Positions 6,452 to 14,610 of a stretch of 16,828 nt of DNA are shown piece by piece. The translations under genes were made by a program, and so were the position numbers. The DNA is from GCA-002282575 sp964646525 (lineage in GTDB: Bacteria > Pseudomonadota > Gammaproteobacteria > Thiomicrospirales > Thiomicrospiraceae). The notes beneath the pieces were generated by a model that did not search any database, had not been told where the DNA came from, and saw only the letters and a list, made by a program, of their open reading frames with translations. Location: the NCBI GenBank assembly GCA_964646525.1, contig CAZYER010000033.1, positions 1-16,828 on the forward strand, read 5' to 3'. Position 1 is the first letter of the stretch. The number at the start of each line of letters is the position of its first letter.

Positions 6452-7462
6452 TTAATTCAACCTATCGCCAACCCGCCCCTCTAACCAATCCGCCAATCCC
6501 GACAATTCAGGGTAACGACTGGCAACACTCAACACATAGTGCAACACCAACGGCATGTCTTTCACATAACCTGCCTTTCCATCTCGATGATACAGACGAG
6601 CAAAAATACCCAATACTTTTAAGTGCCTCTGTACGCCCATCCAATCAAACGCACGTACAAAACCTGCCCATTCAACTTTACTTAATCGCCCTGCCGACAC
6701 CAAAGCCAAAAAGTAAAAACGCAGCCATTCGCTAACTTGATCGTCATCGAAACGCAAATAAGCATCACGCAATAAAGAAACGGCATCATAAGTCAGCGCG
6801 CCGCGTACCGCATCTTGGAAATCAATAACACCCAAAACACCTTTATCCGTGACCATCAAATTACGACTGTGGTAATCACGATGCACCAGCACTTGCGGTT
6901 GTGCTAAGGCATTACCCGTTAGTAGTCGCAACCATTGCTGCCATTCACTCTGCTCAAAAGAAGATATGGGCGCATCACAATGTACTTTCAATAACCAATC
7001 GGGCAAGAGTTGCATTTCGCGCACCAATAAAGGCGCATCATAAGCGGGTAAGCTTTGCGCCACCACTGACTGTTGCTCATGGGTTTGCCATGTCACCAAT
7101 TGTGTGAGTGCCTGCCGATAAAGCCGATCAATCGCTATCTCATCTGCTTGAGCAACCGCCTGTGCTAAGGTGACATCACCAAAGTCTTCGAGGAGCAAAA
7201 ATCCTTGTTCTATCGACCGTGCGTAGCAAGCAGGTACCGCAACCGACAAACTCGCCATTGCTTCACGTACCTGTAGAAAAGGACGTACATCCTCCTGTGG
7301 CGGCGGCGCATCCATCACCATCGCCGTTGCATCGTCTGCTCCTTGCCAACGAAAATAGCGTCTAAAACTGGCATCGCCTGTTAATGGTGTGAGCTGACCT
7401 TCTCGCCAAGCAGCTTGTCCATCTAACCATTCTCGCATCGCCTGAGCACGAATATCTTGCAT
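6452..7462 (-). CDS. amgK: N-acetylmuramate/N-acetylglucosamine kinase AmgK
   Basis: This 336-residue member of the aminoglycoside phosphotransferase superfamily contains the catalytic loop QVLVHRDYHSRNLMV (HxDxxxxN) and the metal-binding VLGVIDFQDAVRG, followed by YDAVSLLRDAYLRF, as in AmgK proteins. AmgK phosphorylates MurNAc and GlcNAc at C1 in the Pseudomonas-type recycling route, and MurU then makes UDP-MurNAc. Its position divergent from lptD is the usual gammaproteobacterial context and argues against an antibiotic-resistance role. The ATG at 7462 has GGGAGAA at a good distance upstream. Unlike the usual arrangement, murU does not follow directly: about 1.2 kb of toxin-antitoxin genes and hairpins intervenes. 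Confidence 0.92.
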   Translation of the reverse strand: MQDIRAQAMREWLDGQAAWREGQLTPLTGDASFRRYFRWQGADDATAMVMDAPPPQEDVRPFLQVREAMASLSVAVPACYARSIEQGFLLLEDFGDVTLAQAVAQADEIAIDRLYRQALTQLVTWQTHEQQSVVAQSLPAYDAPLLVREMQLLPDWLLKVHCDAPISSFEQSEWQQWLRLLTGNALAQPQVLVHRDYHSRNLMVTDKGVLGVIDFQDAVRGALTYDAVSLLRDAYLRFDDDQVSEWLRFYFLALVSAGRLSKVEWAGFVRAFDWMGVQRHLKVLGIFARLYHRDGKAGYVKDMPLVLHYVLSVASRYPELSGLADWLEGRVGDRLN

Positions 7463-7581
7463 AATTTCTCCCTAAGCCGTCATTGCCTGATAAAATACTC
7501 GTTTTATCATGCCATTGACAAGGGACATCTTTAAAAATCGCGCTATGCTCAATTTTTAAAATCCCTGTTTATTTAACCTCT
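7463..7581. promoter_or_regulatory. Divergent amgK/lptD control region with a TGATAAAA palindrome
   Basis: The spacer between the divergent genes must hold promoters for both. TGATAAAA (7488-7495) and TTTTATCA (7502-7509) form an 8-bp palindrome with a 6-base gap, 26 bases upstream of amgK. It could be an operator or overlap an AT-rich -10 region. A TTGACA at 7515-7520 lacks a correctly spaced -10. The amgK ribosome-binding site GGGAGAA lies at the left edge. Exact promoters cannot be assigned, and no clear sigma-E type lptD promoter was seen. Confidence 0.4.
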
Positions 7582-7643
7582 GGTGGAAGGGATTAACATC
7601 ACAGCTTACCTGTTGTTTTAAGTTACCCCTTCCCCCAGACCCC
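7582..7643 (+). repeat. Dispersed palindromic repeat, copy A (upstream of lptD)
   Basis: It starts GGTGGAAGGG (7582-7591) and ends CCCTTCCCCCAGACCCC (7627-7643), with a 7-bp GGAAGGG/CCCTTCC stem around a 35-base interior. The starting 10 bases are identical in copy B and the 17-base right arm matches copy B at 16 positions. It lies in the lptD leader, ending 35 bases before the start codon, so it probably folds in the lptD 5' untranslated region. Confidence 0.65.
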
Positions 7644-7678
7644 CTTGCTGTTAAGGTTTTAAGAGACCACTGTATTCA

Positions 7679-9865
7679 ATGTTGCCTTTTTCTCGTATTA
7701 TCGCTGGCTTACTACTGGGGTGTTCAAGCTTCTCTACAGCTTACGCTGAGGGGGTCTGTCGCTATTCGTGGCTGTTTTCGCCCGACACTTGGCAACTGTC
7801 CGCTGGACAAAAAGAACTGGTTGGTGAACAATTAAATCACCCAAATAGCGACGTATTTAACCTTTCTGGTAATGCCAGTGTGACTCTGTCCGATAAAAAA
7901 CTGAATGCCGACCTCATTCGTTACCATCAAGAAAGTGATAAAGCTTACGCCTTTGGTCATGTACGCATCCAAAACAAGCAATACCTAGCAACAGCAGAAA
8001 GTGCCGAGCATGACGAAAAGTCCCAAACCACTCAGTTAGAACAACTCAACTATCAACTGCTTGAAAATAAGGCATGGGGAACTGCCGACAGTGCGCTAGT
8101 GACGCAAAAAAATGAACAAGTTGCCTTTCATAAACTGCGCTACACTGGCTGCCCAATCGGTGAAGAGTCTTGGTGGATGTCTTTTGACAAACTTGTTGTT
8201 GATGATAAAGCCAAACTGGCAACGGGCGACCATGCCGTACTGCGTTTCCATGATGTCCCTGTATTTTACTTCCCCAAATTTCAGTTTAGTACTGCCGATA
8301 GAGCATCGGGCTTGCTTATGCCAACCATTACCACCTACTACAACGAAACAGCTGGTGTAAGCAGTACTAAATCCATTGTTAAAATACCTTATTATTTCAA
8401 TATTGCCCCTAACATGGATGACACCCTCACCGTTATTCAGGTAGCCGACCGAGGGCAAGCGATTGATAACGAATTTCGCTATTGGTTTAATAGCCAAAGA
8501 GGTTATTTAACCACTACTTTCTTAAGAGATGAAACGACTCGCCAAGACCGTTATCGTATCTGGTGGAATGCCAGCCAAAACTTGCCACAACAATGGCAAT
8601 TGAACTGGTCTTGGCATGATGTCTCTGACCCCGCTTTTTACCGAGAAACGCAACTAACGGATTTTTACTTGCGTAACATGCTTTATTTACCCCGCCATAT
8701 TAATTTAAGTAAGAGTTGGGGTAATCAACAAGTTAGCGCTCAATTGTTGGACTTTAAACAAATGCTTTATGGGCAGCCTTACTACAGCGCCCTACCCAGT
8801 ATTCAACATCAATGGAAATTTGAACCAAACAATTCGCCCTACTATGCTCGGATGAGTAGTGAATTTAGTCATTTTTTAGCACCACAAGCGCGTACCCCCA
8901 TCGCGGTAGGCAATCGCATTCATTTAGCCCCGACCCTTGGTTTTGATCTGTGGAAACCCTATGGCTTTTTACGGGGTAAAACACAACTGCTTATGACACA
9001 GTATGATTTGAGTGATAATACAAATAATGAACTCAGCCGCACACTTCCTTTAGCCAGCCTAGACGCTGGTGTTACATTTGAAAAATCCGTTAGTTTATTC
9101 AACAAAGGTTATATACATACCTTAGAGCCGCGCATGAAATACCTATATGTGGGTACGCAAGACCAGTCTCAATTTCCGGTATTCGATACTATGTTGCGCA
9201 ATTTTGATTATCTGCAACTCTATGCCGATAACCGTTTTACTGGACTAGATCGAATCGGTGATACCAATCAAATTACCAGCGGACTATTTAGCCGACTGTT
9301 TCATGAAAGTGGCAAGGAGTTTTTAGAACTTGGCGTTGGCCAAATTACTTACTTTCAGAATAGACAGGTGCAATTAGCCAATCAAGCGCGCGAAACTGGT
9401 GAATTTTCTGACATTATTGTGACGGCTTCTATGGTACAAAATCGCTGGCGTGCCAGCTTAACGCAACAACTGGATAGAGAGAGTAAAAAACTGGTACAGG
9501 AAGATACTAGCCTGCAATACCTTGCCGACAACGACAATCGACTTGTTGTGCGTCATCGTTTACGTCAAAAAGGTACGACCTTAGAAGATGAACAAACCAC
9601 CTTCGGTGGCAAGATTCGCTACAACGGATTACTGAGTAGTATGCACTTTGTCAATTTTAATCACTCTAGCCAACAACTTCGCGGCGCTGTCAATGCCGTT
9701 CAATATGATAGCTGTTGTTGGGCAGCACAATTGATTTGGGAGCATAATCTCTATATTAACCAAGTGCAGGATGATATTATTCGTCTGGCATTTATCTTTA
9801 AGGGACTCACCACCTTTGGCAGTACAGCTGGCAACAAGGTTGACTCTCGACTTTATTTTGAATGA
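7679..9865 (+). CDS. lptD: LPS-assembly outer-membrane protein LptD
   Basis: LptD forms the outer-membrane barrel that, plugged by LptE, inserts LPS into the outer leaflet. The 728-residue protein starts with a signal peptide (hydrophobic core LLLGCSSFSTAYA, likely cleaved after residue 23). A beta-jellyroll OstA/LptA-like N domain follows (about 50-190), then a large beta-barrel ending in ..SRLYFE with a C-terminal aromatic. Mature cysteines are C27, C158 and the adjacent pair C679-C680, matching the four-cysteine pattern whose non-consecutive disulfides activate E. coli LptD. It is somewhat shorter than the E. coli protein. It is divergent from amgK and followed by surA, whose product helps fold barrel proteins including LptD. 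The spacers on both sides hold copies of the same repeat. Confidence 0.96.
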   Translation: MLPFSRIIAGLLLGCSSFSTAYAEGVCRYSWLFSPDTWQLSAGQKELVGEQLNHPNSDVFNLSGNASVTLSDKKLNADLIRYHQESDKAYAFGHVRIQNKQYLATAESAEHDEKSQTTQLEQLNYQLLENKAWGTADSALVTQKNEQVAFHKLRYTGCPIGEESWWMSFDKLVVDDKAKLATGDHAVLRFHDVPVFYFPKFQFSTADRASGLLMPTITTYYNETAGVSSTKSIVKIPYYFNIAPNMDDTLTVIQVADRGQAIDNEFRYWFNSQRGYLTTTFLRDETTRQDRYRIWWNASQNLPQQWQLNWSWHDVSDPAFYRETQLTDFYLRNMLYLPRHINLSKSWGNQQVSAQLLDFKQMLYGQPYYSALPSIQHQWKFEPNNSPYYARMSSEFSHFLAPQARTPIAVGNRIHLAPTLGFDLWKPYGFLRGKTQLLMTQYDLSDNTNNELSRTLPLASLDAGVTFEKSVSLFNKGYIHTLEPRMKYLYVGTQDQSQFPVFDTMLRNFDYLQLYADNRFTGLDRIGDTNQITSGLFSRLFHESGKEFLELGVGQITYFQNRQVQLANQARETGEFSDIIVTASMVQNRWRASLTQQLDRESKKLVQEDTSLQYLADNDNRLVVRHRLRQKGTTLEDEQTTFGGKIRYNGLLSSMHFVNFNHSSQQLRGAVNAVQYDSCCWAAQLIWEHNLYINQVQDDIIRLAFIFKGLTTFGSTAGNKVDSRLYFE

Positions 9866-10018
9866 GGAAAGATCTGAATAATGCACTTAGCTTCATATTC
9901 AAACTTCCCACTTTTATTGATTGAATGGTGGAAGGGTATATTACTCATGGTGTTACATGCTATTAACCTAAAACCCTTCCCCCATACCCCTAACCCGATT
10001 ATAATTTTCAGATCTTCC
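9866..10018. repeat. Outer inverted repeat bracketing the lptD-surA spacer
   Basis: GGAAAGATCTGAATAAT just after the lptD stop and ATAATTTTCAGATCTTCC before surA are near-exact complements, with a perfect AGATCTGAA/TTCAGATCT core. They enclose copy B of the dispersed repeat, so the whole lptD-surA spacer can fold as nested stems. It may be a single larger inserted element or an attenuator. Confidence 0.5.
9927..9990 (+). repeat. Dispersed palindromic repeat, copy B (between lptD and surA)
   Basis: It starts GGTGGAAGGG (9927-9936) and ends CCCTTCCCCCATACCCC (9974-9990), with the GGAAGGG/CCCTTCC stem. Arms match copy A, and the interior segment GTGTTACATGCTATT (9950-9964) is an exact inverted match to copy C. 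Copy B therefore links the other two. Confidence 0.68.
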
Positions 10019-10032
10019 GAGGTTGACACCGC

Positions 10033-11028
10033 ATGAATACTCCCCGTTTACTGACGCTCACTGGTCTTTTAATAAGCAGTCTTTTTGCATCGCTTACTTG
10101 GGCAGACGAGCTGCTCGATCGCAGCATTGCTATTGTCAATCGCACAGTCATTACCGAGTCAGAGTTGATGAATGAAAGCCGCGATATTGTGCGCAATCTA
10201 TCCGCACAGGGCATTCAATTACCCCCTGCAAACCAACTATACAAGCAAGTGTTAGAACAAATGATTCTAAAACAAGCTCAAGAAGACCTAGCATCGCAGC
10301 TGGGCATCCGTATTCGTGATGAAGAAGTGAATGAACGTTTACAAGCCATTGCCCAGCAAAACAATCTTGATCTTGGCAGGCTTCGCCAACGCCTAGAAAC
10401 TCAAGAGCTCGGCAGTTTTGCGCGCTTACGCGACTCGGTACGTGATGAATTGTCGATTGAAGAACTACGCAACCAAGAAGTGGTGCAACGTATCCGTGTC
10501 ACACCTGAAGAAGTCAAAAATTTTGTCAATCGCAAAATAGGCAATACGGGCAACACGACGCGTTATAAAGTGCAACACTTGCTCATTGCCTTGCCAGAAT
10601 CGCCCACGCCAGAGCAAATATCCACCACGCGCGAAAAAGCCAAAATGGTATGGCAAAACCTTAAAAATGGAGAAGATTTTACACAGTTAGCCATTCGTTA
10701 CTCAGCCGACTCCAAGGCTTTATCGGGTGGAGATTTAGGTTGGCTCGAAACCTCCGAATTACCAGGCTTTTTAGAAGACACCATTGTTGGGCTAGGTGAA
10801 GGTAACGTCAGTGAACCGGTACAAAGTGGGCTGGGTTTCCATATTGTTAAAGTAAACGGCATCGAAAAAAACACCAACACCGCTATTCCTGCCGATGTTG
10901 AACAACAAGCTATTCGCGTACTGCGCCAACAAAAAGGCAATAGCCTGTATGAGCAATGGTTACGTCGTGTGCGTGATGAAGCCTATGTGAATATTCTCGC
11001 GCCTGAATACAAACGCGATGCCAACTAA
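10033..11028 (+). CDS. surA: Periplasmic chaperone/peptidyl-prolyl isomerase SurA, single-parvulin form
   Basis: SurA escorts unfolded outer-membrane proteins through the periplasm. The 331-residue protein has a signal peptide (likely cleaved after LTWA, residue 24) and a mature start DELLDRSIAIVNRTVITESEL typical of the SurA N domain. A helical chaperone core extends to about residue 165. One parvulin domain follows at about 177-277, with the block SGGDLGWLETSELPGF and GLGFHIVKV, then a C-terminal helix. E. coli SurA is about 430 residues with two parvulin domains, so one is missing, and the joint is clean with no frameshift. Its place after lptD and before pdxA fixes the identity. It ends in an 11-base overlap with the longest pdxA frame. 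Confidence 0.93.
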   Translation: MNTPRLLTLTGLLISSLFASLTWADELLDRSIAIVNRTVITESELMNESRDIVRNLSAQGIQLPPANQLYKQVLEQMILKQAQEDLASQLGIRIRDEEVNERLQAIAQQNNLDLGRLRQRLETQELGSFARLRDSVRDELSIEELRNQEVVQRIRVTPEEVKNFVNRKIGNTGNTTRYKVQHLLIALPESPTPEQISTTREKAKMVWQNLKNGEDFTQLAIRYSADSKALSGGDLGWLETSELPGFLEDTIVGLGEGNVSEPVQSGLGFHIVKVNGIEKNTNTAIPADVEQQAIRVLRQQKGNSLYEQWLRRVRDEAYVNILAPEYKRDAN

Positions 11029-11032
11029 CGCG

Positions 11033-12040
11033 ATGACTAATTCGGTATTACGCATTGCCATTACCCCAGGCGAACCTGCGGGTATTGGTGTTGATTTGGC
11101 TGTTGCCTTGGCTCAACAAGACTGGACTCATCAACTGGTGATGGTCGTTGACCCTGACCTGTTGCGTGCCAGAGCCGAACAGCTCGGAAAAGCGATTCGC
11201 ATCACGCCATTCGATGCGCAGCAACCAGCCACACCCAGCCTTGCTGGCGAAGCCACGGTATTGCCTGTTTCTTTAGCGACTGAATGCAACACAGGTCAAC
11301 TTAACCCAGCTAATGTAGCTTATGTATTAGCAACCTTACAAACGGCGGTCGATGGACTAACACAGAGGCACTTTCAAGCGCTCGTTACAGGGCCTGTACA
11401 TAAAGGCGTGATTAACGATGCTGGCATTCCCTTTACTGGTCACACCGAATGGTTAGCCGAAAAAGCGGGCAATGTGCCAGTGGTCATGATGCTGGCTTGC
11501 CCCAGCTTGCGTGTCGCGCTCGCCACTACACACCTGCCTTTGCGTGACGTGGCTGACGCCATTACCCAAGACAGCCTAAAAACCACCCTGTCCATTTTGT
11601 ACCACAGCCTGATGCACGACTTTGGTATTGCACAGCCGCGCATTCTCATATCGGGACTTAATCCCCATTCGGGTGAAGGTGGACACTTAGGGCGCGAGGA
11701 AATTGAAGTGATTGAACCTGTATGTCAGTGGGCACAAGCACAGGGCTGGCAAGTTTCGAATCCCTTACCTGCCGACACTCTGTTCACACCTCCCTACCTA
11801 GCACGCACCGATGCTGTTCTGAGCATGTATCACGATCAAGGATTAAGCGTGCTCAAACATGTTGGATTTGGCAATGCCGTCAACATCACACTCGGCTTAC
11901 CCTTTGTGCGTACCAGTGTCGATCATGGCACAGCGCTCGATTTGGCAGGCACAGGCAAAGCCGAAGTCAGTAGCTTTATTTATGCCATCGAAACAGCCAT
12001 TAACATGGCACAACAACGTGCAAAGGCGACAACCGCATGA
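11033..12040 (+). CDS. pdxA: 4-hydroxythreonine-4-phosphate dehydrogenase PdxA
   Basis: PdxA oxidises 4-phosphohydroxy-L-threonine in the DXP-independent-of-PdxT (PdxA/PdxJ) route to pyridoxine 5'-phosphate, using NAD+ and a divalent metal bound by histidines. Strong motifs are ITPGEPAGIG at the start, LVTGPVHKGVINDAG, IPFTGHTEW, ISGLNPHSGEGG, YHDQGLSVLKH and NITLGLPFVRTSVDHGTA. I chose the ATG four bases after the surA stop (335 residues) because it aligns with the E. coli start. An ATG at 11018 would add five residues and overlap surA. Neither has a clear Shine-Dalgarno, so coupling to surA translation is likely. The end overlaps ksgA in ATGA. Confidence 0.95.
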   Translation: MTNSVLRIAITPGEPAGIGVDLAVALAQQDWTHQLVMVVDPDLLRARAEQLGKAIRITPFDAQQPATPSLAGEATVLPVSLATECNTGQLNPANVAYVLATLQTAVDGLTQRHFQALVTGPVHKGVINDAGIPFTGHTEWLAEKAGNVPVVMMLACPSLRVALATTHLPLRDVADAITQDSLKTTLSILYHSLMHDFGIAQPRILISGLNPHSGEGGHLGREEIEVIEPVCQWAQAQGWQVSNPLPADTLFTPPYLARTDAVLSMYHDQGLSVLKHVGFGNAVNITLGLPFVRTSVDHGTALDLAGTGKAEVSSFIYAIETAINMAQQRAKATTA

Positions 12041-12825
12041 GCCATCAACATAAAAAACGCTTCGGTCAACACTTTCTGCACGATCAATCGGTACTCGAGC
12101 GCATGACCCATGCCATCGCACCGCAAGCCAGCGATGTCATGCTAGAAATTGGTCCAGGAGAAGGCGCACTGACCGACCGACTGATTGATCGTGTCGCCTC
12201 ATTTACAGTGGTCGAAATTGATAACGACTTGATCCCGACGCTCAACAAACGCTATGGCAATCGAGCGCATTTCACCATCGTGCATCAAGACGCTTTGACG
12301 GTCGATTATGCGGTGATTGCCAACCCCTTACGCGTGGTTGGCAATTTGCCTTACAACATCTCCACCCCACTAATTTTCAAACTCTTGGAAGCGCGTGACA
12401 GCATCACAGATATGCACTTTATGTTACAAAAAGAAGTGGTACAACGCCTTGCCAGTGAAGCTGATAGCGAGCATTATGGTCGGCTCAGTGTCATGGCGCA
12501 ATATTACTGCGCCATTGAAGACCTCTTCCATATTGGTCCAGAGGCCTTCGATCCGCCACCAAAGGTCGATTCTGCTGTGGTGCGTTTAGTGCCTTATCAA
12601 CAGTTACCCGCAGCAGCACAAAACGAAGCGACGTTTGCTCGCATCGTTAAACAGTCTTTTTCTATGCGTCGTAAAACGCTACGCAACAATTTAAAAGGTT
12701 GGCTGACAGCGGAACAAATCGAAGCCTGTGGCATTCAGCCAGGATACCGAGCCGAAGTCTTAACCGTGGCTGATTTTGTGCGTTTGAGCGATGCCTTTGA
12801 CCAAGGGTCTACTGCCAATGAGTGA
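12037..12825 (+). CDS. ksgA: 16S rRNA dimethyladenosine transferase KsgA/RsmA
   Basis: KsgA dimethylates the two adjacent adenines in the 3' hairpin of 16S rRNA (A1518 and A1519 in E. coli) and acts as a late quality check in small-subunit assembly. The 262-residue protein shows the family start KKRFGQHFLHD, the SAM-binding EIGPGEGALT, the catalytic VVGNLPYNISTPLIFKLLE and the late PPPKVDSAVVRLVP. Length is normal. It overlaps pdxA by 4 bases and apaG by 8 bases in the classic gammaproteobacterial order. Confidence 0.97.
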   Translation: MSHQHKKRFGQHFLHDQSVLERMTHAIAPQASDVMLEIGPGEGALTDRLIDRVASFTVVEIDNDLIPTLNKRYGNRAHFTIVHQDALTVDYAVIANPLRVVGNLPYNISTPLIFKLLEARDSITDMHFMLQKEVVQRLASEADSEHYGRLSVMAQYYCAIEDLFHIGPEAFDPPPKVDSAVVRLVPYQQLPAAAQNEATFARIVKQSFSMRRKTLRNNLKGWLTAEQIEACGIQPGYRAEVLTVADFVRLSDAFDQGSTANE

Positions 12826-13207
12826 TAATTATCTTCCCATAGCCCCCATCCACATCGAAGTAGAAACCCACTACTTGCCTGAACAATCTATTCCCATGCA
12901 ACATAGGTACACTTTTGCTTATCAAATAACCATTCGTAACGATGGCAAAACGCCCATGACACTTCGTCGTCGCTATTGGCAAATTACCGACGACAACCAA
13001 AAGGTTGAAGTGGTGCAAGGCGCAGGCGTCGTTGGTCAGCAACCGACCCTTGCTGCCAATGAAGGCTTTATTTACGCCTCTGGTGCGCAAATTGCCACAC
13101 CCTATGGTCAAATGGAAGGCTATTATGTGTTTGAAGATGCACAGGGTCACGCCTATCGTGCTCCCATTGCGCCTTTCTTGTTAAGTATTCCCAGGACGCT
13201 GCATTAA
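12818..13207 (+). CDS. apaG: ApaG (Co2+/Mg2+ efflux-associated protein)
   Basis: The 129-residue protein is an ApaG-fold (fibronectin-like beta sandwich) with the recognisable run AYQITIRNDGKTPMTLRRRY, then QGAGVVGQQP and ATPYGQMEGYY. E. coli ApaG is 125 residues. Mutants of Salmonella apaG (corD) show altered Co2+ efflux, but the molecular role is unclear. I start at 12818, where AAGGG lies ten bases upstream and the ATG overlaps the ksgA stop. The longer frame from 12791 would add nine residues unlike the family. The stop overlaps the apaH start by one base (TAATG). Confidence 0.94.
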   Translation: MSDNYLPIAPIHIEVETHYLPEQSIPMQHRYTFAYQITIRNDGKTPMTLRRRYWQITDDNQKVEVVQGAGVVGQQPTLAANEGFIYASGAQIATPYGQMEGYYVFEDAQGHAYRAPIAPFLLSIPRTLH

Positions 13208-14064
13208 TGTCGGTTTCCGCTAAACGCTATGTGATTGGCGACTTACAAGGCTGCTTTGCTAGCTTGGAACAGTTATTGACGAAGGTTGGCTTTCGAGAAG
13301 GTCATGACCATGTGTATTTATTAGGCGATATTATTAATCGAGGTCCTCATTCACTCGACTGCTTGCGTTGGGCAGCACACACACCAAATGTCACGAGCGT
13401 ACTGGGTAATCACGATTTACATTTGCTCGCCGTCGCCACTGGCAATGAGCGCTATCATAAAGCGAGCGACACACTGATACCCATCCTGAAAGCCCCTGAC
13501 CGAAATGTTCTGCTCGACTGGCTACGTCACCGTCCCCTACTCATTCGTTTGAATGATGTGAACACCACCTTAGTTCATGCTGGTATCGTACCTCAATGGT
13601 CATTAGCACAGGCGCAATGCATGGCCAAGGCTATCGAGCAACGTTTACAAGCCGATGATTGGCAAGTTTTTGTACATCAACACCTGTATGGCAACGAGCC
13701 AGCGCATGAAAGTGAAGCTGACAGCGAAATCGCCCAGCTGCGTTATGCCATTAATAACTTCGCACGCATGCGCTTGTGTCAAGCAGACGGTCGCCTCGAG
13801 TTCAAACATAAGCTATCGCCCGATCAAGCGCCTGCTGGTTATGCGCCCTGGTTTAGTTGGCCTCGCCTTGACGATAGTTGTGGAAGAATTTTATTTGGTC
13901 ATTGGTCGACACTCAGTCAAGACACCCACCTAGCACCACACCCTAACGCTGTGTGTTTAGACAGTGGCTGTTTATGGGGTAAAGCACTGACCACACTCTG
14001 CTTAGAAACCAATGAATTCACCAGTATTGATTGTCCTCAATACGCCAAACCAGGTAAGGTTTAG
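13207..14064 (+). CDS. apaH: Bis(5'-nucleosyl)-tetraphosphatase, symmetrical ApaH
   Basis: ApaH cleaves Ap4A to two ADP and also removes Np4 caps from bacterial RNA. The 285-residue protein carries the metallophosphatase motifs in order: GDLQGC (about residues 11-16), GDIINRGP (about 41-48), GNHDLH (about 73-78), LVHAGI and FGHWS. E. coli has GDLVARGP at the second motif; the substitution here keeps the metal-binding Asp and the Arg. Length is normal. It is translationally coupled to apaG and followed three bases later by an unknown membrane-protein gene. Confidence 0.96.
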   Translation: MSVSAKRYVIGDLQGCFASLEQLLTKVGFREGHDHVYLLGDIINRGPHSLDCLRWAAHTPNVTSVLGNHDLHLLAVATGNERYHKASDTLIPILKAPDRNVLLDWLRHRPLLIRLNDVNTTLVHAGIVPQWSLAQAQCMAKAIEQRLQADDWQVFVHQHLYGNEPAHESEADSEIAQLRYAINNFARMRLCQADGRLEFKHKLSPDQAPAGYAPWFSWPRLDDSCGRILFGHWSTLSQDTHLAPHPNAVCLDSGCLWGKALTTLCLETNEFTSIDCPQYAKPGKV

Positions 14065-14067
14065 GTT

Positions 14068-14610
14068 ATGCACACAAAAAAAACCACTCCACCCAATGTT
14101 AATGAATTGCTCACAAAGCTCGCATCCGTAGAACTGAACCGTTTAGATGCGCAACAACAGTTGATTCAATTAAGGGCAGGTAAAGACCTTAACTTCTTTA
14201 TTATCCCGATCACTGTGCTCATTCTATTGGCCGGAGCGGCTATTGGACTGAGTTTGGGCAATATGATTTGGGGATTTGTCGGTGGTGCTGCATTAGCCTT
14301 GTTGGTAGGCTATGCTTATCATCTATGGGATGTACAATGGCAAAAATCGGCTACCGATCAAGTATTGGCTTACATTAATGAATTAGAAGGTGAACAAGGC
14401 TTTTTACCTTGGTTTAAGCCCCTACTGGCAAAACAAAACTATCGTCGCCTATTTTATAAATTAAGCAAACAGGGACAGGTTGAAATTGACGATTATGTAC
14501 GCGCCATTAAGCGACTACAACAAAAAGACATGGCACTGTTACTGACGCAACTACAATCGCTTTATCCAGAGACTCCATCCTCTCATGAAACGACTAATAC
14601 CCCCTCCTAG
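14068..14610 (+). CDS. Unrecognised small protein with two predicted membrane helices
   Basis: I do not recognise this 180-residue protein. Residues 1-45 are polar and helical. Two closely spaced hydrophobic segments follow at about 48-68 and 70-88 (ILLAGAAIGLSLG, then GGAALALLVGYAYHLW). A soluble, charged C-terminal half has helical and coiled-coil character around LEGEQGFLPWFKPLL and KRLQQKDMALLLTQLQ. It lies three bases after apaH, so it is very likely cotranscribed and real. Its codon use looks like that of its neighbours. The last codons (NTPS and the stop) lie inside a long palindrome, suggesting the C-terminus was set by repeat insertion. A membrane-anchored accessory factor is conceivable, but no function can be assigned. 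Confidence 0.75.
   Translation: MHTKKTTPPNVNELLTKLASVELNRLDAQQQLIQLRAGKDLNFFIIPITVLILLAGAAIGLSLGNMIWGFVGGAALALLVGYAYHLWDVQWQKSATDQVLAYINELEGEQGFLPWFKPLLAKQNYRRLFYKLSKQGQVEIDDYVRAIKRLQQKDMALLLTQLQSLYPETPSSHETTNTPS

Noticed and set aside
6452..7462. amgK as an aminoglycoside-resistance phosphotransferase
   Set aside because: Motifs and the lptD-divergent context with murU nearby match the sugar kinase AmgK; the resistance label would reflect only the shared superfamily.
7515..7549. TTGACA followed by TATGCT as an lptD promoter
   Set aside because: The spacing is 23 bases, too long for a normal sigma-70 promoter, and no better -10 sits at 16-18 bases.
8096..8497. A 133-codon minus-strand frame inside lptD
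   Set aside because: It lies wholly antisense to the unambiguous lptD reading frame and has no recognisable domain.
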